Shown: positions 31,180-40,208, numbered from the stretch's first letter. The stretch is DNA of 64,000 nt from Streptomyces lydicus (GCF_004125265.1 NZ_RDTE01000003.1:4774001-4838000); one strand, 5' to 3'. The notes: a model not told the origin generated them from the letters alone. Made by a program: numbers and translations.

Positions 31180-33447
31180 TTACTTCACCGGTTCCGGCTC
31201 CGGCGCGTCCTCGGTCTCCTCGTCGCCCGCCGGGTCGACGGGGGTCTTGACGGAGTCCAGCAGCAGCTGGGCCACGTCGACGACCTGGATGGATTCCTTG
31301 GCCTTGCCGTCGTTCTTCTTGCCGTTGACCGAGTCGGTGAGCATGACCAGGCAGAACGGGCAGGCCGTCGAGACGATGTCGGGGTTGAGCGACAGGGCCT
31401 CGTCGACGCGCTCGTTGTTGATGCGCTTGCCGATGCGCTCTTCCATCCACATCCGGGCACCGCCGGCGCCACAGCAGAAGCCGCGCTCCTTGTGGCGGTG
31501 CATCTCCTCGTTCCGCAGGCCCGGCACCTTGGCGATGATCTCGCGCGGCGGGGTGTAGACCTTGTTGTGGCGGCCCAGGTAGCAGGGGTCGTGGTAGGTG
31601 ATCAGACCCTCGACCGGGGTGACGGGGGTGAGCTTGCCCTCGTCCACCAGGTGCTGGAGCAGCTGGGTGTGGTGGATGACCTCGTACTCGCCGCCAAGCT
31701 GCGGGTACTCGTTCGCGATGGTGTTGAAGCAGTGCGGGCAGGTCGCGACGATCTTCTTCGACGCCTTGGGCTTCTTGGTCGACTCGTCCTCGTCGTCCTC
31801 GCCGAAGGCGGCGTTCAGCGTGGCCACGTTCTCCGCGCCGAGCTGCTGGAAGAGGAATTCGTTGCCCAGGCGGCGCGGGGAGTCACCGGTGCACTTCTCG
31901 TCGCCGCCCATGATCGCGAACTTCACGCCCGCGATGTGCAGCAGCTCCGCGAAGGCCTTGGTGGTCTTCTTGGCGCGGTCCTCCAGGGCGCCGGCGCAGC
32001 CGACCCAGTAGAGGTATTCGACCTCGGTCAGGTCCTCGATGTCCTGGCCGACGATCGGGACCTCGAAGTCGACCTCCTTGGTCCAGGCCAGCCGCTGCTT
32101 CTTGGCCAGGCCCCAGGGGTTGCCCTTCTTCTCCAGGTTCTTGAGCATCGTGCCCGCCTCGGACGGGAACGAGGACTCGATCATGACCTGGTAGCGGCGC
32201 ATGTCGACGATGTGGTCGATGTGCTCGATGTCGACCGGGCACTGCTCGACACAGGCGCCGCAGGTGGTGCAGGACCACAGGACGTCGGGGTCGATGACGC
32301 CGTTCTCTTCGAGGGTGCCGATCAGCGGGCGCTCGGCCTCGGCCAGGGCGGAGGCGGGGACACCGGCGAGCTGCTCGGCACTCGCCTTCTCGTTGCCCTC
32401 GTCGTCCTTGCCGCCGCCCGCGAGCAGGTAGGGCGCCTTGGCATGGGCGTGGTCGCGCAGCGACATGATCAGGAGCTTGGGGGAGAGCGGCTTGCCGGTG
32501 TTCCACGCGGGGCACTGCGACTGGCAGCGGCCGCACTCGGTGCAGGTGGAGAAGTCGAGCAGGCCCTTCCAGGAGAAGTGCTCGACCTGGGAGACGCCGA
32601 ACTGGTCGTCCTCGCCCGGGTCCTCGAAGTCGATCGCCTTGCCCTCGCTGGTCATCGGCTGCAGCGCGCCGAGTGCGACCGAGCCGTCCGCCTGGCGCTT
32701 GAACCAGATGTTGGGGAAGGCCAGGAAGCGGTGCCAGGCGACACCCATGTCCGTCTTCAGCGAGACCGTGATCATCCAGATGAAGGACGTCGCGATCTTG
32801 AGGCCGGCGAAGAAGTAGGTGAGGTTCTGCAGGGTGCCGAGGCTCATCCCCTTGAAGGCCGCGACCAGCGGATACGAGACGAAGTACGCCGGCTCGTAGT
32901 GGTCGACGCCGTGCTGGGCGCCCTCCAGGGCGTGCAGCGTGACGATGCAGATGCCGACGATGAGGATGACGGTCTCGACGAAGTACGCCTGGCCGGTGTT
33001 GGAGCCCGCGAAGCGGGACTTGCGGCCCGCGTTGCCCGGGCGGCTCAGCTGGCGGATGACGATCAGGACGACGATGCCCACCGTCGTCAGCGTGCCCATC
33101 CCCTCGACGAACATCTCCCACGGCAGCCAGGTGCCGATGACCGGCAGCAGCCAGTCGGCCCGGAAGAGCTGGCCGATGGCGTTGACGATCGTCAGCAGCA
33201 GGGTGAGGAAGCCCACCGCCACGAACCAGTGCGCGACGCCGACGACGCCCCAGCGGTTCATACGCGTGTGGCCGACGAACTCCTTGGCCACCGTCACGGT
33301 CCGCTGGACGGGGGCGTCGGTCCGGGTGCCGGCGGGCACCGGGGCGCCCAGTCGCATCTGGCGGTAGATCTGCAGGAGGGCGCGGCCGAACAGCGCCACG
33401 GCGACCGCGATGAGCACCAGCGACACGATGATCGCGGCGAGTTGCAT
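31180..33447 (-). CDS. Membrane (Fe-S)-binding oxidoreductase, HdrD/GlpC-like
   Basis: 755 aa. ATG at 33447 with GAGGAG six bases upstream. Residues 1-260 hold about six membrane helices of the nitrate-reductase-gamma type. Two ferredoxin-like 4Fe-4S motifs follow: CTECGRCQSQCP and CTTCGACVEQCP. Then two CCG-type cysteine-rich domains (CPHCFNTIANEYP and CCGAGGARMW). A Lys/Glu-rich insert (DDEDESTKKPKASKK) and an acidic C-terminus are seen. Family members pass electrons between a soluble dehydrogenase and the quinone pool. Gene order next to dnaK is as in other Streptomyces, from memory. Confidence 0.88.
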   Translation of the reverse strand: MQLAAIIVSLVLIAVAVALFGRALLQIYRQMRLGAPVPAGTRTDAPVQRTVTVAKEFVGHTRMNRWGVVGVAHWFVAVGFLTLLLTIVNAIGQLFRADWLLPVIGTWLPWEMFVEGMGTLTTVGIVVLIVIRQLSRPGNAGRKSRFAGSNTGQAYFVETVILIVGICIVTLHALEGAQHGVDHYEPAYFVSYPLVAAFKGMSLGTLQNLTYFFAGLKIATSFIWMITVSLKTDMGVAWHRFLAFPNIWFKRQADGSVALGALQPMTSEGKAIDFEDPGEDDQFGVSQVEHFSWKGLLDFSTCTECGRCQSQCPAWNTGKPLSPKLLIMSLRDHAHAKAPYLLAGGGKDDEGNEKASAEQLAGVPASALAEAERPLIGTLEENGVIDPDVLWSCTTCGACVEQCPVDIEHIDHIVDMRRYQVMIESSFPSEAGTMLKNLEKKGNPWGLAKKQRLAWTKEVDFEVPIVGQDIEDLTEVEYLYWVGCAGALEDRAKKTTKAFAELLHIAGVKFAIMGGDEKCTGDSPRRLGNEFLFQQLGAENVATLNAAFGEDDEDESTKKPKASKKIVATCPHCFNTIANEYPQLGGEYEVIHHTQLLQHLVDEGKLTPVTPVEGLITYHDPCYLGRHNKVYTPPREIIAKVPGLRNEEMHRHKERGFCCGAGGARMWMEERIGKRINNERVDEALSLNPDIVSTACPFCLVMLTDSVNGKKNDGKAKESIQVVDVAQLLLDSVKTPVDPAGDEETEDAPEPEPVK

Positions 33448-33644
33448 GGGAGGCTCCTCGTACCTGCGAGAGCGGAATTGGAGTAACTACTAAGCGGTAA
33501 CTTTTTTGGTCTGTCGCTGAGGTTACCCATTCTCCCCCGTGCCATGAAGCCGCCCGGCCGGTGATCTGCGTCGCGAAGGCAACCCTGTGTACACCCCCGG
33601 CGTCTTGGGCTCCGAAGCCTGGTGACGATAAGAGCGACATAAAA

Positions 33645-33717
33645 CTTGAGTCTGCGAGACTCAGGTCTGTTGACAGGTTTTCTTCGGTACTGCACTCTTG
33701 AGCCTGTTCCACTCAAG
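33645..33717 (+). promoter_or_regulatory. dnaK promoter region with two HAIR (HspR) operators
   Basis: The HAIR consensus is CTTGAGT-N7-ACTCAAG. Site 1, 33645-33665, reads CTTGAGT-N7-ACTCAGG (one change). Site 2, 33697-33717, reads CTTGAGC-N7-ACTCAAG (one change). TTGACA at 33670-33675 lies between them and is a good -35 box; the -10 is not clear. HspR, encoded at the end of this operon, would repress here with DnaK as co-repressor. Confidence 0.88.
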
Positions 33718-33735
33718 TCAGCTGGAGGAATTGAA

Positions 33736-35592
33736 ATGGCACGTGCGGTCGGCATCGACCTGGGCACGACGAACTCCGTCGTCAGTGTTCTCGAAGGCGG
33801 TGAGCCCACCGTCATCACCAACGCCGAGGGCGCCAGGACCACGCCGTCCGTTGTCGCCTTCGCCAAGAACGGCGAGGTGCTGGTCGGCGAGGTCGCCAAG
33901 CGTCAGGCGGTCACCAACGTCGACAGGACCATCCGGTCGGTCAAGCGCCACATGGGCACCGACTGGAAGATCGACATCGACGGCAAGGGCTTCAACCCGC
34001 AGCAGATGAGCGCCTTCATCCTGCAGAAGCTCAAGCGGGACGCCGAGGCGTACCTGGGCGAGAAGGTCGTCGACGCGGTCATCACCGTTCCGGCCTACTT
34101 CAACGACTCCGAGCGTCAGGCCACCAAGGAGGCCGGTGAGATCGCGGGCCTCAACGTCCTGCGCATCGTCAACGAGCCCACCGCGGCCGCCCTGGCCTAC
34201 GGCCTGGAGAAGGACGACCAGACCATTCTGGTCTTCGACCTCGGTGGCGGCACCTTCGACGTCTCGCTGCTGGAGATCGGCGACGGCGTCGTCGAGGTGA
34301 AGGCCACCAACGGTGACAACCACCTCGGTGGTGACGACTGGGACCAGCGCGTCGTCGACTACCTGGTCAAGCAGTTCCAGAACGGCCACGGCGTCGACCT
34401 GGCCAAGGACAAGATGGCGCTGCAGCGCCTGCGCGAGGCCGCCGAGAAGGCGAAGATCGAGCTGTCGTCCTCCACGGAGACGACGATCAACCTTCCCTAC
34501 ATCACCGCCTCTGCCGAGGGCCCGCTGCACCTGGACGAGAAGCTCACGCGCTCGCAGTTCCAGCAGCTCACCTCGGACCTCCTGGACCGCTGCAAGACGC
34601 CGTTCCACAACGTGATCAAGGACGCGGGTATCAACCTGTCCGAGATCGACCACGTGGTCCTGGTCGGCGGCTCCACCCGTATGCCCGCCGTCGCCGAGCT
34701 CGTCAAGGAGCTGACCGGCGGCAAGGACGCCAACAAGGGCGTCAACCCGGACGAGGTCGTCGCCATCGGCGCCACCCTCCAGGCCGGTGTCCTCAAGGGT
34801 GAGGTCAAGGACGTCCTCCTGCTGGACGTCACCCCGCTGTCCCTCGGTATCGAGACCAAGGGCGGCATCATGACCAAGCTCATCGAGCGCAACACCACGA
34901 TCCCGACCAAGCGGTCCGAGATCTTCACGACGGCCGAGGACAACCAGCCGTCCGTGCAGATCCAGGTCTACCAGGGCGAGCGCGAGATCGCGGCGTACAA
35001 CAAGAAGCTCGGGATGTTCGAGCTGACCGGTCTGCCTCCGGCCCCCCGCGGGGTCCCGCAGATCGAGGTCTCCTTCGACATCGACGCCAACGGCATCATG
35101 CACGTGACCGCGAAGGACCTGGGCACGGGCAAGGAGCAGAAGATGACCGTCACCGGCGGCTCCTCGCTGCCGAAGGACGAGGTCGACCGGATGCGCCAGG
35201 AGGCCGAGCAGTACGCGGACGAGGACACCAAGCGCCGCGAGGCCGCCGAGACCCGCAATCAGGCCGAACAGCTCGTCTACCAGACCGAGAAGTTCCTCAA
35301 GGACAACGAGGAGAAGGTCCCCGGCGAGGTCAAGACCGAGGTCGAGGAAGCCCTCACCGAGCTGAAGGAAAAGCTCAAGGGCGAGGACACCGCGGAGATC
35401 CGCACGGCCACCGAGAAGGTCGCGGCCGTCTCGCAGAAGCTGGGCCAGGCCATGTACGCCGACGCCCAGGGTGCGGCCGGTGCCGAGGGCGCTGCGGGTG
35501 CCGAGGGCGCCGAGCAGGCCAAGGCCGAGGATGACGTGGTGGACGCCGAGATCGTCGACGACGAGAAGCCCAAGAAGGACGGTGCCGCGTGA
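33736..35592 (+). CDS. dnaK: Chaperone DnaK (Hsp70)
   Basis: 618 aa. The ATG at 33736 follows GGAGGAA. The ATPase domain starts ARAVGIDLGTTNSVVSVLEG and includes VFDLGGGTFDVSLLEIGDG and VLVGGSTRMPAV. The substrate domain begins at LLLDVTPLSLGIETKGG. The C-terminus is Ala/Gly/Glu-rich and ends with an acidic DDVVDAEIVDDEKPKKD. First gene of dnaK-grpE-dnaJ-hspR; it folds proteins and acts as co-repressor of HspR in Streptomyces. Confidence 0.99.
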   Translation: MARAVGIDLGTTNSVVSVLEGGEPTVITNAEGARTTPSVVAFAKNGEVLVGEVAKRQAVTNVDRTIRSVKRHMGTDWKIDIDGKGFNPQQMSAFILQKLKRDAEAYLGEKVVDAVITVPAYFNDSERQATKEAGEIAGLNVLRIVNEPTAAALAYGLEKDDQTILVFDLGGGTFDVSLLEIGDGVVEVKATNGDNHLGGDDWDQRVVDYLVKQFQNGHGVDLAKDKMALQRLREAAEKAKIELSSSTETTINLPYITASAEGPLHLDEKLTRSQFQQLTSDLLDRCKTPFHNVIKDAGINLSEIDHVVLVGGSTRMPAVAELVKELTGGKDANKGVNPDEVVAIGATLQAGVLKGEVKDVLLLDVTPLSLGIETKGGIMTKLIERNTTIPTKRSEIFTTAEDNQPSVQIQVYQGEREIAAYNKKLGMFELTGLPPAPRGVPQIEVSFDIDANGIMHVTAKDLGTGKEQKMTVTGGSSLPKDEVDRMRQEAEQYADEDTKRREAAETRNQAEQLVYQTEKFLKDNEEKVPGEVKTEVEEALTELKEKLKGEDTAEIRTATEKVAAVSQKLGQAMYADAQGAAGAEGAAGAEGAEQAKAEDDVVDAEIVDDEKPKKDGAA

Positions 35593-36239
35593 CGGAGGAG
35601 ACCCCGGGCTTCGACGAGAAGCCCGACGTCCCTTCCGACGCCGCTCCCGAAGACGCGGCGCAGGCCGAGTCCGCCGACAAGGCGGGCTCGGCCCCGGCCG
35701 GGGACGTAACGGACGTAGCGCTCCAGGCGCAGCTGGACCAGGTACGTACGGCGCTCAACGAGCGCACGGCGGACCTCCAGCGGCTCCAGGCGGAGTACCA
35801 GAACTACCGCCGTCGGGTGGAACGGGACCGGGTCACGGTCAAGGAGATCGCCGCGGCGAACCTCCTGTCCGAGCTCCTTCCCACCCTCGACGACATCGGC
35901 CGTGCCCGTGAGCACGGTGAACTGGTCGGCGGCTTCAAGTCGGTGGCCGAATCGATGGAGACCGTGGTCGCCAAGCTGGGTCTGCAGCAGTTCGGCAAGG
36001 AGGGCGAGCCCTTCGACCCGACGATCCACGAGGCACTGATGCACTCGTACGCACCGGATGTCACCGAGACGACGTGCGTGGCGATCCTGCAGCCCGGGTA
36101 TCGCATCGGTGAACGAACGATTCGCCCCGCGCGGGTCGCCGTCGCCGAACCGCAGCCGGGCGCCCAGGGCGTCAAGTCCGCCTCCGACGAGGACCCCAAG
36201 GCTTCGGACGAGGAGAGCGGTGGCCCGGACGAGGGCTGA
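35589..36239 (+). CDS. grpE: Nucleotide exchange factor GrpE
   Basis: 216 aa. The GTG at 35589 overlaps the dnaK stop as GTGA. Acidic, disordered residues 1-50 are followed by a long coiled coil (LDQVRTALNERTADLQRLQA, YQNYRRRVERDR) and the beta-domain with FDPTIHEALMH and VAILQPGYRIGERTIRPARV. It releases ADP from DnaK. The C-terminal acidic tail is typical for actinobacteria. Confidence 0.98.
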   Translation: MTEETPGFDEKPDVPSDAAPEDAAQAESADKAGSAPAGDVTDVALQAQLDQVRTALNERTADLQRLQAEYQNYRRRVERDRVTVKEIAAANLLSELLPTLDDIGRAREHGELVGGFKSVAESMETVVAKLGLQQFGKEGEPFDPTIHEALMHSYAPDVTETTCVAILQPGYRIGERTIRPARVAVAEPQPGAQGVKSASDEDPKASDEESGGPDEG

Positions 36240-36284
36240 CGTGAGGACAGAGAGCAAATCCGTGCGGGAGGAGGGACGTCGGGG

Positions 36285-37457
36285 ATGAGCACCAAGGACT
36301 TCGTCGAGAAGGACTACTACAAGGTCCTCGGCGTCCCGAAGGACGCCACCGAAGCGGAGATCAAGAAGGCGTACCGCAAGCTCGCCCGGGAGTTCCACCC
36401 GGACGCCAACAAGGGCGACGCCAAGGCCGAGGAGCGCTTCAAGGAGATCTCCGAGGCCCATGACGTCCTGGGCGACACCAAGCGCCGCAAGGAGTACGAC
36501 GAGGCGCGCACGCTGTTCGGCAACGGCGGCTACCGCCCGGGTCCGGGCGGCGGCGGCTCCTTCAACTTCGACCTGGGCGACCTCTTCGGGGGCGCGCCCG
36601 GTCAGAGCGGCGGGGGCGGCGGCTTCGGCGGCGGTCTCGGGGACGTCTTCGGCGGCCTGTTCAACCGCGGCGGCGCCGGGACGCGTACCCACGCGCGCCG
36701 CGGCCAGGACATCGAGTCCGAGGTGACGCTCAGCTTCACCGAGGCGGTCGACGGGGCCACGGTCCCGCTGCGGATGTCCAGCCAGGCGCCGTGCAAGGCG
36801 TGTTCGGGCACCGGCGACAAGAACGGCACGCCGCGGGTCTGTCCGACCTGTGTCGGCACCGGCCAGGTCAGCCGGGGCGCGGGCGGTGGCTTCTCGCTCA
36901 CCGACCCGTGCGCCGACTGCAAGGGCCGGGGCCTGATCGCCCAGGACCCCTGTGAGGTCTGCAAGGGCAGCGGCCGGGCGACCAGTGCCCGCACGATGCA
37001 GGTCCGGATCCCCGCGGGCGTCTCCGACGGGCAGCGCATCCGGCTGCGCGGCAAGGGCGCTCCGGGCGAGCAGGGCGGCCCGGCGGGCGATCTGTATGTG
37101 GTCGTGCATGTCGACGCCCACCCGGTCTTCGGCCGCAAGGGCGACAACCTCACCGTCACGGTGCCGGTCACCTTCCCGGAGGCCGCGCTCGGCGGTGAGG
37201 TCAAGGTGCCGACGCTGGGCGGCCCGCCGGTGACGCTGAAGCTGCCGGCCGGCACCCCCAACGGACGCACCATGCGCGCCCGGGGCAAGGGTGCGACCCG
37301 TAAGGACGGCACCCGGGGTGATCTGCTGGTCACCATAGAGGTGCTGGTCCCGAGCGACCTCAGCGGCAAGGCGAAGGAGTCGCTGGAGTCCTATCGCGAG
37401 GCGACCGCGGGCCCGGACCCGCGGGCAGAGCTGTTCCAGGCCGCGAAGGGAGCTTGA
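36285..37457 (+). CDS. dnaJ: Chaperone DnaJ (type I J-protein)
   Basis: 390 aa. The J domain (residues ~9-75) has the HPD tripeptide in REFHPDANKGDA. A Gly/Phe-rich linker follows, then four CxxCxGxG zinc motifs (CKACSGTGD, CPTCVGTGQ, CADCKGRGL, CEVCKGSGR) and the two C-terminal substrate-binding domains. It delivers substrates to DnaK and stimulates its ATPase. Start chosen at the ATG before STKDFVEKDYYKVLGVPKDA. Confidence 0.98.
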   Translation: MSTKDFVEKDYYKVLGVPKDATEAEIKKAYRKLAREFHPDANKGDAKAEERFKEISEAHDVLGDTKRRKEYDEARTLFGNGGYRPGPGGGGSFNFDLGDLFGGAPGQSGGGGGFGGGLGDVFGGLFNRGGAGTRTHARRGQDIESEVTLSFTEAVDGATVPLRMSSQAPCKACSGTGDKNGTPRVCPTCVGTGQVSRGAGGGFSLTDPCADCKGRGLIAQDPCEVCKGSGRATSARTMQVRIPAGVSDGQRIRLRGKGAPGEQGGPAGDLYVVVHVDAHPVFGRKGDNLTVTVPVTFPEAALGGEVKVPTLGGPPVTLKLPAGTPNGRTMRARGKGATRKDGTRGDLLVTIEVLVPSDLSGKAKESLESYREATAGPDPRAELFQAAKGA

Positions 37458-37458
37458 G

Positions 37459-37911
37459 ATGGACAGCCGGGGCGGGCAGCGTCGTAACCCCTATGAACTG
37501 ACCGAAGAGTCGCCGGTATATGTCATCTCCGTCGCGGCTCAGCTCTCCGGACTGCATCCGCAGACCCTTCGGCAGTACGACCGGCTGGGTCTGGTCTCGC
37601 CCGACCGCACGCCCGGGCGGGGCCGCCGCTATTCGGCCCGGGACATCGAACTGCTCCGTACGGTGCAGCAGTTGTCCCAGGACGAGGGCATCAACCTCGC
37701 CGGCATCAAGCGCATCATCGAGCTGGAGAACCAGGTCGCGGCCCTGCAGCAGCGGGTCGTCGAACTGCAGGGCGCCCTGGAGGGCGCGGCCAGCGCGATG
37801 CAGCAGCGGGAAGCGGCGGTGCACGCCTCCTACCGGCGGGATCTGGTGCCGTATCACGACGTGCAGCAGACCAGCGCGCTGGTGGTGTGGCGGCCCAAGC
37901 GGCCGGAGTGA
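37459..37911 (+). CDS. hspR: Heat-shock repressor HspR (MerR family)
   Basis: 150 aa, ATG one base after the dnaJ stop. MerR-type winged helix at residues ~16-85 (YVISVAAQLSGLHPQTLRQY, then GLVSPDRTPGRGRRYSARDI). A coiled coil (IIELENQVAALQQRVVELQG) provides dimerization. It binds HAIR sites, here found before dnaK and clpB, forming a feedback loop with DnaK. Confidence 0.96.
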   Translation: MDSRGGQRRNPYELTEESPVYVISVAAQLSGLHPQTLRQYDRLGLVSPDRTPGRGRRYSARDIELLRTVQQLSQDEGINLAGIKRIIELENQVAALQQRVVELQGALEGAASAMQQREAAVHASYRRDLVPYHDVQQTSALVVWRPKRPE

Positions 37912-37953
37912 TCCGGCCGGCCGGGGCGTGAGCTCCCGGCGCGTGAGGTGGCA

Positions 37954-37988
37954 AAGGGCCGGGGAAACCCGGCCCTTGTCGCGTTTTT
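37954..37988 (+). terminator. Terminator of the dnaK operon
   Basis: Perfect 10-bp stem AAGGGCCGGG/CCCGGCCCTT with GAAA loop (37954-37977), followed by a short run of T (37983-37988). Confidence 0.85.
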
Positions 37989-38087
37989 GGGTGCGGCGCG
38001 CGTGGGCGCGGGGGGAGCGTGGTGCGGTGTGTCACGTGCGTCGCCGTGCCGTGCCGCCGGTGTCCGCAGGCGTACGGCCGCGCCCGC

Positions 38088-38492
38088 TCAGCAGCCGTGG
38101 TACCCGGCCGTGGGCATCGACAGCCGGCGGTGCACCTGCGACTTCATCGCCAGGGTGTAGACCGGTTCGTCGAGGTCGGTGGTCTCCAGGCGCACCCCGG
38201 CCTCGGCGCACCGTGCGGTGAACTCGGCGGTGCCGTCGATGGCGTTCTCCAGGGCCCGGCGGTTGGGCGCCACGAACACATCCACCAGACCCGCTTCGAC
38301 ATCACGCCACAGCGCGCCGTGGTCGGCGCGCAGGTGGTGCAGGCTGAGCCGGCAGGTCAGGCGGTAGTCACGGGCTGCCGCCCACTGGGTGCACATGTCG
38401 TGCTGGCCGCGGTCGTCGACCAGAAACGGATCCTCGTCCAGCTCGGACAGCGGCATCAGGCAGGCGATCGCCGTGACTCGGACCGAGTTCAT
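38088..38492 (-). CDS. Degenerate serine-recombinase-like small protein
   Basis: 134 aa. The ATG at 38492 follows GGAGGG and overlaps the stop of the upstream zinc-ribbon gene (ATGA). The pattern resembles the resolvase N-terminal fold: Cys/Trp-Ala (HDMCTQWAAARDYRLTCRLS), then ALWRDVEAGLVDVFVAPNRR and AEAGVRLETTDLDEPV. The catalytic YxRxS start is not conserved (ACLMPLSELDED instead) and no DNA-binding domain follows. It is likely a non-catalytic relative. Alternative: an unrelated Rossmann-like protein. Confidence 0.6.
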   Translation of the reverse strand: MNSVRVTAIACLMPLSELDEDPFLVDDRGQHDMCTQWAAARDYRLTCRLSLHHLRADHGALWRDVEAGLVDVFVAPNRRALENAIDGTAEFTARCAEAGVRLETTDLDEPVYTLAMKSQVHRRLSMPTAGYHGC

Positions 38493-38725
38493 CGTGCCCT
38501 CCGGGGCGTGGCGACTGTGGGGGCGACGATACCCCCGCGGGTGGCCCGTGGAGGAGGGGCTGTACCGGGCGGCGAAGCGTAACCGCAGGCGTGACAGATC
38601 TTCCAGCCGTCCTGGCTGACGGCCAGTTGGCCGCCGCAGCGCGGGCAGAGCTCGGCGTGCGGGTGCGGCCGGGTGGGGGACGAACGGCGCGGAGCGGTCG
38701 TCACGATGCGCACTGCCGACGCCAT
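38489..38725 (-). CDS. Small zinc-ribbon protein
   Basis: 78 aa. Two CxxC knuckles 14 residues apart (CPRCGGQLAVSQDGWKICHA, then CGY) form a complete zinc ribbon. Flanks are Pro/Arg/Thr-rich. Overlap of 4 nt with the following gene implies translational coupling. The longer plausible frame upstream has no better start. Function unknown; nucleic-acid binding is usual for such ribbons. Confidence 0.65.
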   Translation of the reverse strand: MASAVRIVTTAPRRSSPTRPHPHAELCPRCGGQLAVSQDGWKICHACGYASPPGTAPPPRATRGGIVAPTVATPRRAR

Positions 38726-38947
38726 GCGGCCTCCAGCTGCCGTCTTTTGCCTGGGGCAGGCCCGATGCCGTCCGTCCTTGCACGGAGCTGTTCGGTTCCC
38801 GTCGCTCCTGAGTACCAGGTGGACGGCCGGAGGCGGAGCGGGAAGGTCCGTTTTCAGCCAGGGCCGGGGGCTCGGCGGGGTGTGGGCTCCGGCGGGATGG
38901 GGTGGGGCGGACGTGGGTGACGGGGCGTGCGGACGGCGGAAGGGCGC

Positions 38948-39352
38948 TCAGGCCCGCCCCATCGCCTTGGTCACCGCGATCTCGATCATGACGCGATCGG
39001 GGTTGGGCGTCGGCGTCCGGCCGTAGCGCTCGGCGTACCGGCGCACCGCGTCGGCCACCGACTCGGCGTCCGTACGCACCCGCGCGATGCCCTCCAGGGT
39101 CGCCCAGCGCCCCTTGTCGACCTGGCACACGGCGACGGTGGCACCGTCCGCCCCGGCGGCGACGATGTTCTTCACCTTGGCGCTGTCCTTGCGGGTGATG
39201 ATCCGCGCGATCCGCTGCCCGGCGTCGTAGGTGACGCCTACCGGGACGACGTGCGGGGTCCCGTCCGTACGCAGCGTGGTGAGCGTCGGCATCAGGTACT
39301 CGCCCCAGAAGGCGAGGTACTCCGGGCTGAGGGCGCTGAGGTCATGAGCCAT
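38948..39352 (-). CDS. PPOX-class flavin/F420-dependent oxidoreductase
   Basis: 134 aa. The split-barrel pattern PTLTTLRTDGTPHVVPVGVT, IARIITRKDSAKVKNI and WATLEGIARV is that of pyridoxamine-phosphate-oxidase-like proteins; the small actinobacterial ones commonly use F420. The substrate is unknown. It ends with a helix (VADAVRRYAERYG). It lies 29 bp after the Uma2-like gene and may share its transcript. Confidence 0.88.
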   Translation of the reverse strand: MAHDLSALSPEYLAFWGEYLMPTLTTLRTDGTPHVVPVGVTYDAGQRIARIITRKDSAKVKNIVAAGADGATVAVCQVDKGRWATLEGIARVRTDAESVADAVRRYAERYGRTPTPNPDRVMIEIAVTKAMGRA

Positions 39353-39381
39353 GGGAGCAAGGGTAGGCCGGGGCCCGGGGG

Positions 39382-39957
39382 TCAGAGGAAGTCGGTGGTT
39401 TCCAGCTCGAAGGAGAAGGGGGCGGGGAGGGGGAGGGGTTTGCCGAGGGGGGCGGTGTTGTGCCCTACGTAGTCGTCCCCGGAGGGATCGCTGAAGAGCG
39501 TGATGGTGGCTTTGCTGCGGTCCACCAGCAGGTAGAGCGGGATACCGGCGCGGGCGTAGCAGCGCCGCTTGGCGATGCGGTCGTGCTCCGGTTTGCTCGA
39601 CGTGACTTCCATGACCAGGGCGACGCCATCGCTGGGCATCCAGGGCTCGGCGTCCAGAAACAGATCCAGCTCCGTGGGTGCGAAGGTGGCGTCGGGGATC
39701 ACGTGATTCTTCCGGTCGCCGGGGCGCAGCAGGAGTCCCTTGCCTCCGGAGACGTCCATATCCGTGGCGGACTTCGCCAGGAATTGCTTGGTCAGTCGGC
39801 TGAAGAAACGCTCATGGTTCCCGTCCGTCGGTGGCGTCACGATGATCTCCCCCTCGATCAGCTCGGCCCGGAAGCCCTCGGGGGTCTCCAGGGCGAGGAA
39901 GTAATCCAGGAGGGTCTCGTGGTCCGTCGCCATCGGCTCGTGTGCCATAGCCGTCAT
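39382..39957 (-). CDS. Uma2-family (DUF820) putative endonuclease
   Basis: 191 aa, ATG at 39957 after AGGAGG. The fold markers are FRAELIEGEIIVTPP, VIPDATFAPTELDLF and VALVMEVTSSKPEHDRIAKR with the PD-(D/E)xK-type D...E-V-x-S. The Lys usually found after E-V is replaced by the S-S-K order common in this family. Such genes are numerous in Streptomyces and their biological role is unclear. It is divergent from clpB and shares the HAIR-containing region. Confidence 0.88.
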   Translation of the reverse strand: MTAMAHEPMATDHETLLDYFLALETPEGFRAELIEGEIIVTPPTDGNHERFFSRLTKQFLAKSATDMDVSGGKGLLLRPGDRKNHVIPDATFAPTELDLFLDAEPWMPSDGVALVMEVTSSKPEHDRIAKRRCYARAGIPLYLLVDRSKATITLFSDPSGDDYVGHNTAPLGKPLPLPAPFSFELETTDFL

Positions 39958-40079
39958 GCTGCACCTCCTTGTGGTCGAAGGCCAGTGTCGCCGGGTGGTG
40001 TGCGCCCGCGACGGCGCGTTGGGCGGGATTCCCTCGCACGAGTGAGCGAGGGTGGGGTGGGCGGGGCTCCCGGAACAAC

Positions 40080-40100
40080 CTTGAGTGGAATAGACTCAAC
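40080..40100 (+). promoter_or_regulatory. HAIR operator upstream of clpB
   Basis: CTTGAGT-N7-ACTCAAC, one base from the consensus, 109 bp before the clpB start. The HspR regulon in Streptomyces is known to include clpB. The site also lies upstream of the divergent Uma2-like gene. Confidence 0.88.
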
Positions 40101-40208
40101 TTATCGCACGTTGGCATGAGCAGGGTGGGTGCCGTACGGGCGCATGGACGGGGCCCGTGGCAGGCCCGCAGACGCTGTTCAGGACGAGTCGAGGAGGATC
40201 GCGAGGAC

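Noticed and set aside
31162..33486. Long open frame opposite the Fe-S oxidoreductase
   Set aside because: Shadow of the real gene, which has four clear Cys motifs and a good ribosome site; the opposite frame is Leu/Val/Asp/Gly-rich noise.
33718..37121. Long frames opposite dnaK, grpE and dnaJ
   Set aside because: Antisense shadows of strongly conserved chaperone genes.
39969..40208. 80-residue N-terminal extension of ClpB
   Set aside because: It crosses the HAIR operator, has no conserved sequence, and ClpB homologues start at the DAELTNKS region.
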